A DNA stretch of 64,000 nt from Bradyrhizobium sp. Ec3.3 (GTDB lineage: Bacteria > Pseudomonadota > Alphaproteobacteria > Rhizobiales > Xanthobacteraceae). Positions 8,207-16,724 of the stretch are shown here, piece by piece. Below the pieces are notes generated by a model, which did no database searches, was not told where the DNA came from, and was given only the letters and a program-made list of their open reading frames with translations. Position 1 is the stretch's first letter, and the number at the start of each line of letters is the position of its first letter. The translations under genes and the position numbers were made by a program. Location of the stretch: positions 278,792 to 342,791 of the forward strand of contig NZ_KI421479.1 of assembly GCF_000472925.1 (NCBI RefSeq), read 5' to 3'.

Positions 8207-8680
8207 ATGGCAAAGAACACGATTTGCCTCTGGTACGACAAGGACGCCGAAACTGCTGCCCGCTTTTACGCCGAGACGTTCCCCGACAGCAAAGTGAGCG
8301 CCGTCCGCCGTGCGCCCGGTGACTATCCATCCGGCAAGGCGGGCGATGTGCTGACGGTCGAATTCACGGTGGCCGGAATTCCTTGTCTCGGCATCAATGG
8401 CGGTCCCATGTTTAGCCATAGCGAAGCCTTCTCGTTCCAGATCGCGACCGACGATCAGGAGGAGACAGACCGCTACTGGAATGCCATCGTCGGCAATGGC
8501 GGGCAGGAAAACGCGTGCGGCTGGTGCAAGGACAAATGGGGCATTTCCTGGCAGATCACCCCGCGGGTGCTGATGGAGGCGCTCGCAGCCGGCGGTGGCG
8601 AAGCAAAGCGCGCGTTCGACGCGATGATGGGAATGAAGAAGATCGACGTCGCCGCGATCAAGGCGGCCCGGCGCGGCTGA
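8207..8680 (+). CDS. VOC-family (PhnB-like) protein
   Basis: Soluble protein of 157 residues with the vicinal-oxygen-chelate pattern of PhnB/3-demethylubiquinone methyltransferase-like proteins: an opening beta strand (ICLWYDKDAETAARFYAETF), a middle GGPMFSHSEAFSFQI strand, and CGWCKDKWGISWQITP near residues 105-120. AAGGA before the ATG supports this start. Members of this clade are mostly of unknown function despite the methyltransferase name in old annotation. No genetic partner is evident. Confidence 0.87.
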   Translation: MAKNTICLWYDKDAETAARFYAETFPDSKVSAVRRAPGDYPSGKAGDVLTVEFTVAGIPCLGINGGPMFSHSEAFSFQIATDDQEETDRYWNAIVGNGGQENACGWCKDKWGISWQITPRVLMEALAAGGGEAKRAFDAMMGMKKIDVAAIKAARRG

Positions 8681-8717
8681 TTTGCGCTTGCAGCTCGCAG
8701 GACGCGCTGCGAGCTGG

Positions 8718-10197
8718 TCACCGCTTTCGCTCGCCCCGCATATCATTGCCGTCCTGATGAAGAACCAGATGGGAGATTTGTCCTGTGTCGGTTGCGAAGA
8801 ATTCCAGCCGGGCGTCGACAATCTTCGCGGAGAACATGGTCTGAGACTCGGCAAAGAGCGGCAGCTTGCGCTGATGGGTCGCCTGCGCTGTCAGTTGCCC
8901 ATCCTCCAGCGTGACGGCGATCGAAAATGTGGGCGTGATCTCATAGACGCCGACATAGGTCGCGAGAATGGCGGGGTCGACCTTGACGCTCGCCCGGACG
9001 ATCGGATGGAAATCCGGCCAGCCATAGACCGAGGCGATACCGCGCAAGATCTCGTGGGCCAGGAGATGGCCGCCTTGTGCATTGGTCATCACGACCGCGC
9101 CGTTGCCGCTGCGCTGATAGGCGGCGAGCACGGCTTCGAAACCTGCGTCGATCCCGCCATGCCAGAAGAAGGGATTTTCGGGCGAGCCCCCGATCTCGAA
9201 ACCGAGGCCATGCTTGCCAATGCCCGCATCGAGCATTTGGCTGGTCATATCGGCTGAGAGCACGTGGTTGGCATCGCCGCGCAGCGAGCGCTGGACCTCG
9301 ATTGCGCACCGCGCGAGATCGGTCGGCGTCGTCCACAGCCCGGCGGCGGCCATTTCCGGATAGGTATGGAAGCCGCCTTCTATGGGCGCACCGTCTGCTT
9401 TGTAGGGTGTTGCGGCCTGGACGCGGAGCTCCACCGGCAGCGGTTGTTCGTAGGTGCTGTGGGTCATGCCGATGGGCGCCAGCACGGTGTCGCGCAGCAG
9501 TTCGGGAAAGGGCTGTTGCGAAACGTCGAGCAGCAATTGCTGCATACCATGTAGCCGCCGCCCGAGTATTTCCAACGGCTGCCGGGGACGGCCTCGAGGC
9601 GGATGGGAGCAGTGTTGGCGGGCGTCACACCATCGAGAATCTGGACGAGCGTGGGAACGGCTGCACCCGCGGCGTAGCCCGGAAATCCGTGCACAGTGAG
9701 TCCGGCGGCGTGACTGAGCAGCTCGCGCAGCGTGACCACGGCTCCCGGTGCGGCCGCGCTCGGCGGAATTGTCCAAGAAGTCAGTGCCTGATTGACATCC
9801 GCATTGAGCGAGAGCTTGCCTTGTTCGACAAGATGAAGCGCAGCCATCGCGGCGACGGGCTTGCTGATGCTTCCGGCCTGGAAGAGCGTCTCGGTCGTGA
9901 CGGGATCGCCTCCTGCCTCGACGACCCCAAATCCCTTCGCCCATTCGATGGCACCCTCATGGATAACGGCAATGCTGACGCCCGGCACATGGTAGGCGGC
10001 CATGCGGTCCGCGAGCGCTTGGCAGGCGCGAGGGTCGCCCCGCTCGACCACCTTCGTCATGAGGCGCGCGCAGACTTCGCCGATGCGACGCTGGATGTCG
10101 GGCGAGGGCATGGTTTAAGTCGCGATGCTTACGGGGTGAAACGATAGTCCGGCGAGGCACAGCAGTGCTGCCAGCAGGCGGCTCGCAGCACAATCAT
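8718..10197 (-). pseudogene. Serine hydrolase (beta-lactamase class C fold), disrupted
   Basis: Two frames together make one penicillin-binding-protein/class C-like hydrolase. The N-terminal part (from ATG at 10111) holds SISK in QAGSISKPVAAMA, the catalytic S-x-x-K, and YSGGGY as the tyrosine motif. The frame is then lost after GGGYMV, and MQQLLLDVSQQPFPELL resumes one frame over, which fits a single missing base at about 9546. HGG in the distal part replaces the KTG box. Upstream, an apparent signal peptide (SRLLAALLCLAGLS) is in frame with the hydrolase but is cut off by a TAA at 10115-10117. That peptide is itself out of frame with the only well-placed start (ATG at 10197, GAGGA ahead). 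Three lesions suggest a decayed gene, not one sequencing error. Confidence 0.8.
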
Positions 10198-10346
10198 GGA
10201 TTGCTTCCTCTGGGCCCGTCAACGTTAGCCGAGCTCGATCATGCAGGCGAGAGAAAAGTGGGCCGTGAGCTTAGTTTAGAATTCGCCTTCGACGACGAGC
10301 ACATTTCGGCCCGTCCGGCCTGATTGAGCGCTTTGCTCCGCAGCCG

Positions 10347-11963
10347 TCATGTTGCGGATTCAACGGGTAGCTCGATGACGCACTGCAAGCCGTCAGGCCG
10401 CAAATCGAACCGCGTCGTCGCCCCAAGCTGTCCGGGGAGTGCCTGTTCGAGCAGCGTCCGGCCGAACCCGTGTCGATGCGATACGACCAGCTCGGCGAGC
10501 TTGCGTCTGCGTTCGCTCCATTCGAGACGCAGGGCGGGCTTGTCGGTGCTCGCCAGCTTCCAGCGGATCTCCAGGGTGCCGCCGGAGCCGTTGAGGACAC
10601 CGTGCTTGATGGAGTTCGTGCCCAGTTCATGCAGGGCGAGCGAAAGCATCTGCACGGAATCCCGAGGAAGGGCCAGGTTCGGACCTCCAATCGAGACGTC
10701 GGAGGAGTCCGTTACGCCCAGCGAATTCATTTCCATGTGCACGAGCTCATCAAGGCCAATCGCTTCCGACTCCTCGCGGGAGAGAAGGCCCTGAACCCGC
10801 GAAAGCGCGCCCAGGCGCCCGTTGAAGTCGCCTGCATAATCGTCAAGCGACGTGCTCGTCGCGCGTGTCCGTTCCGAGATTGACCGGACCACAGCGAGCA
10901 AGTTGCGACTTCGGTGCTGCAATTCTCGCACCAGAAGCTCCTTGGCTCGCGCGGAGCGCTGTTCCGTCTCGATGCTCCGGAGGGCCGATATTGATCCAGC
11001 CAGTTCGGCGGCGACCAGCATCAGGAAATCAAGATATTCTGAATCGAGATGCAGGCGCGAATTGGCGCCGATGAGCAACGCGCCCACCAGGTTGTTACCG
11101 GGGCTCTTGCGCAAAAGCGGCAATGCGACGAGTTGCGTCGTCGGTTCAGGCCAGCTGCCGCCCGGCAGCGCGAACCGCGGTTCGGGCGATCGCTCGATGA
11201 TCCGCAGCGCGCGCGTCTTGAGGACATTGACGATGCCCCATACATCGTCGGGTGATAGGGCCGACAACGAGGACGGAAACAGGGCGCGATCGATCTGGCT
11301 TGCAGCGACAAGCCGAGCGTGCCCGCTCTCGTCGGCGATGAACTGAACGGCGAACGGGATGTCGGGATTGTCGGAACAGAGCAGATCCAGGAGATTCTGA
11401 CAGGTCTCCTCGATCGTCACGTCACCCGTCGTTGCTTCGATCGTCGCCTTTGACAATGCACCCAAGACACGCATCCGGCGCTCGGTCAGGATGCGCGCGG
11501 TCGTTTCAACGACGGCCGTGAGGACGCCGACGATCTTGCCGGTGGCATCGATCAGCGGACTGTGTGAGTACGTGAAATAGCATTCCTGCATGTATCCGTG
11601 GCGGTCGCTCGCCAGCAGCAGGTCTTCCGACCAGCTCGCAACGCCTTTGAGCGCGCTTTCGAATTGTTGACCGACTATCGGCCAGGTGTCGGGCCAGGAG
11701 TCCGCGCCTGGTCGGCCGAGGCCATGGGGATGCTTGGTCTCGCCGAGGATGGGCTGCCACGCATCATTGTACAGCATGATGAGCTGCGGCCCCCACCAGA
11801 CGACCATGGGAAAGCGGGAATTGAGGCAAGTTGCGACTGCTGACTTGAGCGTGTCCGGCCATTGCGCGGGTACACCGAGCGGTGACGTCAACCAGTCGTG
11901 CGCGCGCATCAGCGCGCCCATCTTGCCGCCTCCGTTGAGGAAATCGGTCGAGTGCCCGCCCAT
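10347..11963 (-). CDS. HWE-family sensor histidine kinase (PAS-GAF-HWE)
   Basis: Soluble sensor kinase of 538 residues. A PAS-like domain occupies about residues 30-160, with the WWGPQLIMLYNDAW pattern common in HWE kinases. A GAF-like domain lies at about 170-330. The kinase core has the phosphoacceptor H350 in RELQHRSRNLL, then LALHELGTNSIKHG as the N box. No membrane segment, so it probably senses light, redox state or a small ligand in the cytoplasm. HWE kinases are characteristic of rhizobia and often feed the general stress or light responses. No response regulator is adjacent, so the partner is unknown. Its 3' side lies about 150 bases from the serine-hydrolase pseudogene. Confidence 0.9.
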   Translation of the reverse strand: MGGHSTDFLNGGGKMGALMRAHDWLTSPLGVPAQWPDTLKSAVATCLNSRFPMVVWWGPQLIMLYNDAWQPILGETKHPHGLGRPGADSWPDTWPIVGQQFESALKGVASWSEDLLLASDRHGYMQECYFTYSHSPLIDATGKIVGVLTAVVETTARILTERRMRVLGALSKATIEATTGDVTIEETCQNLLDLLCSDNPDIPFAVQFIADESGHARLVAASQIDRALFPSSLSALSPDDVWGIVNVLKTRALRIIERSPEPRFALPGGSWPEPTTQLVALPLLRKSPGNNLVGALLIGANSRLHLDSEYLDFLMLVAAELAGSISALRSIETEQRSARAKELLVRELQHRSRNLLAVVRSISERTRATSTSLDDYAGDFNGRLGALSRVQGLLSREESEAIGLDELVHMEMNSLGVTDSSDVSIGGPNLALPRDSVQMLSLALHELGTNSIKHGVLNGSGGTLEIRWKLASTDKPALRLEWSERRRKLAELVVSHRHGFGRTLLEQALPGQLGATTRFDLRPDGLQCVIELPVESAT

Positions 11964-12257
11964 GACCTGACCTTGTCACGTGCCCGAACGGTCGCTTGGC
12001 CCAGCCATTCAAACGGCAATCCGGCGCGAACTCTGCATTGTGTTCGAAAAGTCGGCCGCCTGCACAACGCGTGCGACCAACGACCATAACCCGAAATCAC
12101 CAGTCAAACCATCGAATTTCGCCAGGCCAAGGCGGACTGCGCATCGGCGTCCGGTGCTGATCAATTTCGATCAAGCAGACGATGCCGGCGCGTGGCACAC
12201 TGCGCATACTCTATTCGTCGACAGCACATTGGTTCAGCAGCAGCGGTCGAGACTCAC
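11964..12257. other. Divergent intergenic region
   Basis: About 290 bases between the kinase start and the DUF1801 start, presumably with both promoters. I saw no clear motif or repeat. Confidence 0.3.
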
Positions 12258-12725
12258 ATGTTCCGCGTGACGGCAGATACATTGCAGGCCTACCTCGATT
12301 TCGATCCAGAGCGAAAGCATGACCTGGTCAACCTTCACAAGCTGATCGTCCAGGCCGCTCCGGCTCTCAAGCGGTTTTTCCATAAGGGAACACAAGCGGG
12401 AGAGGCGGGTATGCGGATGAAGATGATCGGCTATGGAAAATTTCGCTATGCGATCAAATCCGGGAAGACCACCGAATGGCCGGTGATCGGTGTTGCTCTT
12501 CAGAAGAACTACATCAGCGTCTACGTGGCGGTGACCCGGCAAGGCGCGCCGATCGTACCCGGATATGCGGGACAACTCGGCGAATTGCGAATGGGTGGAA
12601 ACAACTTCAGTTTCGAGAGGTTCGATGACCTGAAGCAGAAGGCGATATCGCTGCTCTTCGCGGAAGTTGCCGACATCTTCACGTCGGATCCGAACAACCC
12701 TGTTCGATACATGCAAGGCTCGTGA
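12258..12725 (+). CDS. DUF1801 domain protein
   Basis: Cytoplasmic protein of 155 residues covering a single DUF1801 (YdhG-like) domain: helical opening, then MRMKMIGYGKFRYAIKSGK and VIGVALQKNYISVYV strands. The ATG at 12258 (MFRVTADTLQ) was chosen because the preceding 22 codons lack family similarity. The biochemical role of DUF1801 is not established. It is a single gene, followed by a dispersed repeat. Confidence 0.8.
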   Translation: MFRVTADTLQAYLDFDPERKHDLVNLHKLIVQAAPALKRFFHKGTQAGEAGMRMKMIGYGKFRYAIKSGKTTEWPVIGVALQKNYISVYVAVTRQGAPIVPGYAGQLGELRMGGNNFSFERFDDLKQKAISLLFAEVADIFTSDPNNPVRYMQGS

Positions 12726-12769
12726 CGTGCCTCGCGGGAGTGAGAGGATGACGGCGAAACACCTTGCTC

Positions 12770-12881
12770 CGTCATTGCGAACCAACGGGTCCGCGCAACG
12801 CGCGGCCCGATGACAGGCTCCGCGAAGCGATCCAGACTGCTGCCGCGGAAAGATTCCTGGATTGCTTCGCTGCGCATGACG
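12770..12881. repeat. Dispersed palindromic repeat, CGTCATTGCGA type (copy 2)
   Basis: Starts CGTCATTGCGA and contains CCTGGATTGCTTCGCTGCG before a degenerate right end (GCATGAC). It has an internal insertion compared with the 21.4 kb copy, so it is probably an older or composite copy of the same family. Confidence 0.6.
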
Positions 12882-12922
12882 ACGTTGAAGCAGGTTCGCG
12901 CCACCTCTTCGGTCGTAGGCCG

Positions 12923-12957
12923 GAAAAAGGCCGGACGCTCTTGCGAACGCCCGGCCT
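12923..12957 (-). terminator. Rho-independent terminator of the CHRD gene
   Basis: Read on the minus strand: AGGCCGGGCGTTC, short loop, GAGCGTCCGGCC, then TTTTT. It lies about 27 bases past the CHRD stop codon. Confidence 0.8.
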
Positions 12958-12983
12958 CATTTCGTGGCAAGATAATGCAGCGC

Positions 12984-13403
12984 TTACTTCGTCACCTGGC
13001 CGCGGATCTCGCCGCCCGGGTTCGCTGCGGTGTGGATGTTGACGTAGTATTTGCCGCTGAGCAGATCGGCGGCTTGCGCGTCGGTGAGCGTCGCTTCGCC
13101 CTTGACGGGGCTCGACGCCGCATTCGGGATCGCGACCGCGACGCCGGCATTCTTGCCGGTCTCGGCCGGGCCGTGGAAGTGAGCGGCGGTCGCGGGGCCC
13201 GAGAGCCCGGAATAGGTGACGGTCCAGGAGAGTTTCTTGCTGGCGGCGTCATAGTCCAGATCGGCCGTGCCGGTGCCGCTTGTGGTCGTCGCAGGCACCT
13301 CAGCCTTGCCGTCCAGCGTCGCCTTCAGTTTCTCCGCGCAGGCGGGTCCGGCAAATGCAACGGCGGCCGTCAGCGCGAGCGTGGCAAAAAGGGCCTTGTT
13401 CAT
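12984..13403 (-). CDS. Secreted CHRD-domain protein
   Basis: Exported protein of 139 residues. A signal peptide (MNKALFATLALTAAVAFAGPACA) precedes one CHRD domain with the usual TVTYSGLSGPATAAHFHGPA and YVNIHTAANPGGEIRGQV strands. AGGGAG just upstream supports the start at 13403; an upstream ATG would place basic residues before the signal. CHRD domains are beta-rich modules in extracellular proteins, known from chordin; the bacterial single-domain form has no assigned activity. It diverges from a cytochrome gene, sharing a 156-base promoter region, and has its own terminator. Confidence 0.88.
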   Translation of the reverse strand: MNKALFATLALTAAVAFAGPACAEKLKATLDGKAEVPATTTSGTGTADLDYDAASKKLSWTVTYSGLSGPATAAHFHGPAETGKNAGVAVAIPNAASSPVKGEATLTDAQAADLLSGKYYVNIHTAANPGGEIRGQVTK

Positions 13404-13559
13404 GGTTCTCTCCCTGTTGACCTCGAAAGGTGGCAAAACTCCAAACAGCGCGACTTGGAATTTATTCCCGTCGGGCGTTCAGACCATCTAAATTATTCGT
13501 GGCTGGAGCGGGCGCGGCCACGCCTTTAAAAGTTCGTCGGACATCGATGGATTTCGTGA

Positions 13560-14486
13560 ATGGTGCGACGAACAATCATTGCTGCGCTGCTTGCCGCCTG
13601 TCTCGGCCTTGCGCTCTACTGGCGGCTTACGGCGCCGGTCGCGCTGGCGCTGCCGGCGGCCTCGCGCGCGCCCGATCTTGCCAACGGTGAGGAACTCTTC
13701 AACGCCGGGGGCTGCGCGTCCTGCCATGCCGTGCCCAACCAGCCCGACCGCCTGCGGCTCGGCGGGGGCCTTGCCATCGGCTCACCGTTCGGCACCTTCT
13801 ATGCGCCGAACATCTCGCCGGATCCGGCCGACGGCATCGGACGCTGGAGCGAGGCCGATTTCGTCAATGCGGTGATGAAGGGTGTCTCGCCCGATGGCGC
13901 GCATTACTTTCCGGCATTTCCCTATACGTCCTACGCGCATGCGAAGGTGGACGATGTCCGCGATCTCTTCGCCTATCTGAAGACGCTGCCCGCCGTGTCG
14001 GGCAGGGTGCGCGATCACGATTTGCCGTTTCCGTTCAACATCCGCCGCAATGTCGGTGTCTGGAAATGGCTGTTCATGGACGGCACGCCGTTCGTGGGCG
14101 ATGCCAAGCGTTCGCCGCAATGGAATCGCGGCGCCTATCTCGTGAACAGTTTTGGCCACTGCGCCGAGTGCCACAGCCCGCGCAATCTGCTCGGCGGCCT
14201 CATCACGTCGCAGCGCTTTGCCGGCGGCCCCAGTCCGGAAGGCGAGGGATGGGTGCCGAACATCACGCAAAAGGGAATCGGCGACTGGAGCGAGAAGGAC
14301 ATCGCCGATTTCCTCGAGACCGGCGACATGCCCGAGGGCGACAGCGCCTCCGGCGCGATGCGGCCCGTGATCAAGAATCTCGCGCAGCTCACGGCCGAGG
14401 ACCGCGCCGCGATGGCCGAATATCTGAAATCGCTGCCGCCGGTCGAGGGACCCAAGCCGCCGCCGAAGCGGAAGGAGGGCGGTTAG
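13560..14486 (+). CDS. Dihaem cytochrome c (alcohol-dehydrogenase-subunit type)
   Basis: Exported or membrane-anchored cytochrome of 308 residues. A hydrophobic N-terminus (IIAALLAACLGLALYW) works as signal or anchor. Two c-type haem sites are visible: CASCH near residue 57 and CAECH near residue 202, each in its own cytochrome c fold. The layout resembles the cytochrome subunit of membrane alcohol/aldehyde dehydrogenases and related electron-transfer proteins, but no dehydrogenase gene is next to it. It converges on the RAM gene with a 4-base overlap of stop codons. Partner and redox role are unknown. Confidence 0.86.
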   Translation: MVRRTIIAALLAACLGLALYWRLTAPVALALPAASRAPDLANGEELFNAGGCASCHAVPNQPDRLRLGGGLAIGSPFGTFYAPNISPDPADGIGRWSEADFVNAVMKGVSPDGAHYFPAFPYTSYAHAKVDDVRDLFAYLKTLPAVSGRVRDHDLPFPFNIRRNVGVWKWLFMDGTPFVGDAKRSPQWNRGAYLVNSFGHCAECHSPRNLLGGLITSQRFAGGPSPEGEGWVPNITQKGIGDWSEKDIADFLETGDMPEGDSASGAMRPVIKNLAQLTAEDRAAMAEYLKSLPPVEGPKPPPKRKEGG

Positions 14487-14728
14487 CGGCCGCCAAACGC
14501 CTTGAAGGTGATGATGGTGAGGGTGTCCTGGATGCCCGGCAGGATCTGCACCTTCTCATTGATGAAGTGGCCGATGTCGGTGTCCTTGTCGACGTAGAAC
14601 TTCACCAGGAGGTCGTAGTGGCCCGCCGTGGAATAGATTTCGGAGGCGATCTCGGCTTCGGCGAGCGCGTTGGCGACCGTGTAGGACTGGCCGAGCTTGC
14701 ATTTGATCTGGACGAAGAAAGGAACCAT
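14483..14728 (-). CDS. Stand-alone RAM (Lrp/AsnC ligand-binding) domain protein
   Basis: Small protein of 81 residues that is only the ligand-binding/oligomerisation domain of Lrp/AsnC regulators (VQIKCKLGQSYTVANALAEAE, then STAGHYDLLVKF and LPGIQDTLTIITF). It lacks any helix-turn-helix, so it cannot bind DNA alone. Such stand-alone RAM proteins form decameric rings or modulate Lrp-type regulators by binding amino acids. It overlaps the cytochrome gene by 4 bases at the 3' ends. AAAGGAA precedes the ATG. Confidence 0.85.
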   Translation of the reverse strand: MVPFFVQIKCKLGQSYTVANALAEAEIASEIYSTAGHYDLLVKFYVDKDTDIGHFINEKVQILPGIQDTLTIITFKAFGGR

Positions 14729-14883
14729 CGCGGCTACTCCGAAGGCATGATTTGGCGGCTAATAGGCCAAAATCGGCCGGCTTTAGCAAGCGAACTTGCT
14801 GCCCCCGGGCGCAAGCCAGCTTGCTGCCCCCGGATCTGCGGGTTAGGACAGAACATGGCCCCGATCCAACGAAAAGGCGCGCC

Positions 14884-15684
14884 ATGACGACGCCCACAGC
14901 GCTGACCATCGCCGGCTCCGATTCGAGCGGTGGCGCCGGCATCCAGGCCGACCTGAAGACCTTCGCCGCGCTCGGCGTCTATGGCGCCTCCGCGATCACG
15001 GCGCTGACCGCGCAAAATACCAAAGGCGTGACCGGCATTCATGCGGTGCCCGTCGCGTTCGTGACCGCGCAGATCGATGCGGTGTTCTCCGATCTCGATG
15101 TCCGCGCGGTCAAGATCGGCATGGTGGCGCAGGCGGCCAGCATCGATGCGATCGCCTCCAGCCTGGCGCGATGGTCGCCGCCGCATGTCGTGCTCGATCC
15201 CGTGATGGTCGCGACCTCCGGCGACCGGCTGCTGGCGGCAGAAGCCGTCGAAGCGCTGCGCAAGAGACTCATTCCGCTCGCGTCGCTGATCACGCCGAAC
15301 CTGCCCGAGGCTGCCGCGCTGCTCGACGAGAAGGTGGCGGAGAGCGAGGCCGGGATCGAGAGCCAGGGGCGACGCCTGCTCGCGCTTGGCGCTCGCGCGG
15401 TGCTGATCAAGGGCGGGCACGGGCGGGGCTCAGAGAGCATCGACTATCTCGTCAGCGCGGACGGCGTGATTGCGCTCGCCGCGCCGCGGGTCTCCACCAA
15501 AAATACCCATGGCACTGGCTGCTCGCTATCGTCTGCCGTCGCAGCAGGTCTCGCCAAGGGCGAAGACCTCGCGACCGCCGTGTGCAACGCCAAGGCCTGG
15601 ATCAGCGCGGCGATTGCGGCTGCCGACCGCTTCAGCGTCGGTCACGGCCACGGGCCGATCCATCATTTCCACAAGTTCTATTGA
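14884..15684 (+). CDS. thiD: Bifunctional hydroxymethylpyrimidine kinase / phosphomethylpyrimidine kinase
   Basis: Cytoplasmic ribokinase-fold enzyme of 266 residues that phosphorylates HMP and HMP-P in thiamine synthesis. Hallmarks: TIAGSDSSGGAGIQADLKTF near the N-terminus, VLDPVMVATSG mid-protein, and the anion-hole/catalytic motif KNTHGTGCSLSSA near 203-215. Length and motifs are typical. The ATG at 14884 was chosen because it aligns with the usual MT-x-ALTIAGSD start. No TPP riboswitch was recognised in the 155 bases ahead, and no other thi gene is nearby. Confidence 0.95.
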   Translation: MTTPTALTIAGSDSSGGAGIQADLKTFAALGVYGASAITALTAQNTKGVTGIHAVPVAFVTAQIDAVFSDLDVRAVKIGMVAQAASIDAIASSLARWSPPHVVLDPVMVATSGDRLLAAEAVEALRKRLIPLASLITPNLPEAAALLDEKVAESEAGIESQGRRLLALGARAVLIKGGHGRGSESIDYLVSADGVIALAAPRVSTKNTHGTGCSLSSAVAAGLAKGEDLATAVCNAKAWISAAIAAADRFSVGHGHGPIHHFHKFY

Positions 15685-15911
15685 CCTCGGCGGCGATGGC
15701 GGCGGCAGCCGCGCGCGGCCCGCTGGCGTTAACCAATAAACCTATCGGTTTCCGGTGTTTTGCGGAGGCGTCTGCGACGCCATGTCGCGTGATTGTCGCA
15801 TGCGGCTGATATCCGCGGGGAGGGCGAGGCAAAGTTTGATTCGTATCTGAGGGTGCCTCACAGGTTCAATCGGTCATCCCCCTGTCACGGGACATTGTTA
15901 CAGGCTGATGC
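15685..15911. other. Intergenic region
   Basis: About 225 bases, AT-richer than average near 15725-15760, which likely holds the promoter of the phosphoesterase-glycosyltransferase pair. No repeat seen. Confidence 0.3.
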
Positions 15912-16724
15912 ATGGGAAGTTACGATATGAGTGACGAGAGTCCCGAACGGCGCTTCCGGACCTTGTTCATCTCCGACGTTCATCTCGGGGCCCGCGGTTC
16001 GCAAGCCGATCTTCTGCTCGACTTCCTGCGCTACCACGATGCCGACACCATCTATCTCGTCGGCGACATCGTCGATGGCTGGGCGCTGAAATCAGGCTGG
16101 TACTGGCCGCAATCGCATAACGATCTCGTCCAGAAACTGCTGCGCAAGGCGCGCAAGGGCGCCAAGGTCATCTACATCCCCGGCAATCACGACGAGTTTC
16201 TGCGGAACTATTACGGCACGCATTTCGGCGGCATCGATGTGGTCGAAAACACCGTCCACACCGGCGCGGACGGCAAGCGTTACCTCGTGATCCACGGCGA
16301 CATCTTCGACCTCGTGGTGCAGAACGCGCGCTGGCTCGCCCATCTCGGCGACAAGGCCTACGATTTCGCGATCCAGGTGAACCGGCTCGTCAACTTCTTC
16401 CGTCGCGCCTTCGGCGTGCCCTATTGGTCGCTGTCGCAATGGGCGAAGCTGAGGGTCAAGAACGCCGTCAACTATATCGGCGCGTTCGAGCAGGCGCTTG
16501 CCGCCGAAGCACGGCGCCACGAGGCCGACGGCGTGATCTGTGGCCACATCCACTATGCCGTGATCCGTGACGAGAACGGCATCCGCTACATGAATTGCGG
16601 CGACTGGGTGGAGAGCTGCACCGCCTTGGCCGAGCATGACGACGGTCATTTCGAGATCATCACCTGGGCCGACCAGTTGCGAAAGGCCGCGCCGGTCGTG
16701 CCGGTGGCCGCAAGAGCTGCGTGA
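15912..16724 (+). CDS. LpxH-like metallophosphoesterase (UDP-2,3-diacylglucosamine diphosphatase family)
   Basis: Calcineurin-like phosphoesterase of 270 residues with the full metal-binding set: FISDVHLGARG (D-x-H), LVGDIVDGW (GD), IPGNHDEFL (GNHD), VIHGDIFD and ICGHIHYA (GH-x-H). It resembles LpxH-type enzymes that cleave UDP-diacylglucosamine to lipid X, but many alphaproteobacteria use LpxI for that step and carry this clade in addition. Its stop overlaps the next start (TGATG), so translation of the two is coupled, which argues for a shared pathway with the glycosyltransferase, possibly in envelope lipid synthesis. An alternative ATG lies five codons in. Confidence 0.88.
   Translation: MGSYDMSDESPERRFRTLFISDVHLGARGSQADLLLDFLRYHDADTIYLVGDIVDGWALKSGWYWPQSHNDLVQKLLRKARKGAKVIYIPGNHDEFLRNYYGTHFGGIDVVENTVHTGADGKRYLVIHGDIFDLVVQNARWLAHLGDKAYDFAIQVNRLVNFFRRAFGVPYWSLSQWAKLRVKNAVNYIGAFEQALAAEARRHEADGVICGHIHYAVIRDENGIRYMNCGDWVESCTALAEHDDGHFEIITWADQLRKAAPVVPVAARAA

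Noticed and set aside
13453..13466. GGAATTTATTCC palindrome between the CHRD and cytochrome genes considered as an ECF or operator site
   Set aside because: A -35/-10 spacing of 14-15 bases does not fit the EcfG consensus, and a single short palindrome is not enough evidence.
14729..14883. TPP riboswitch ahead of thiD
   Set aside because: No recognisable THI-box core (CUGAGA) lies in the upstream 155 bases.
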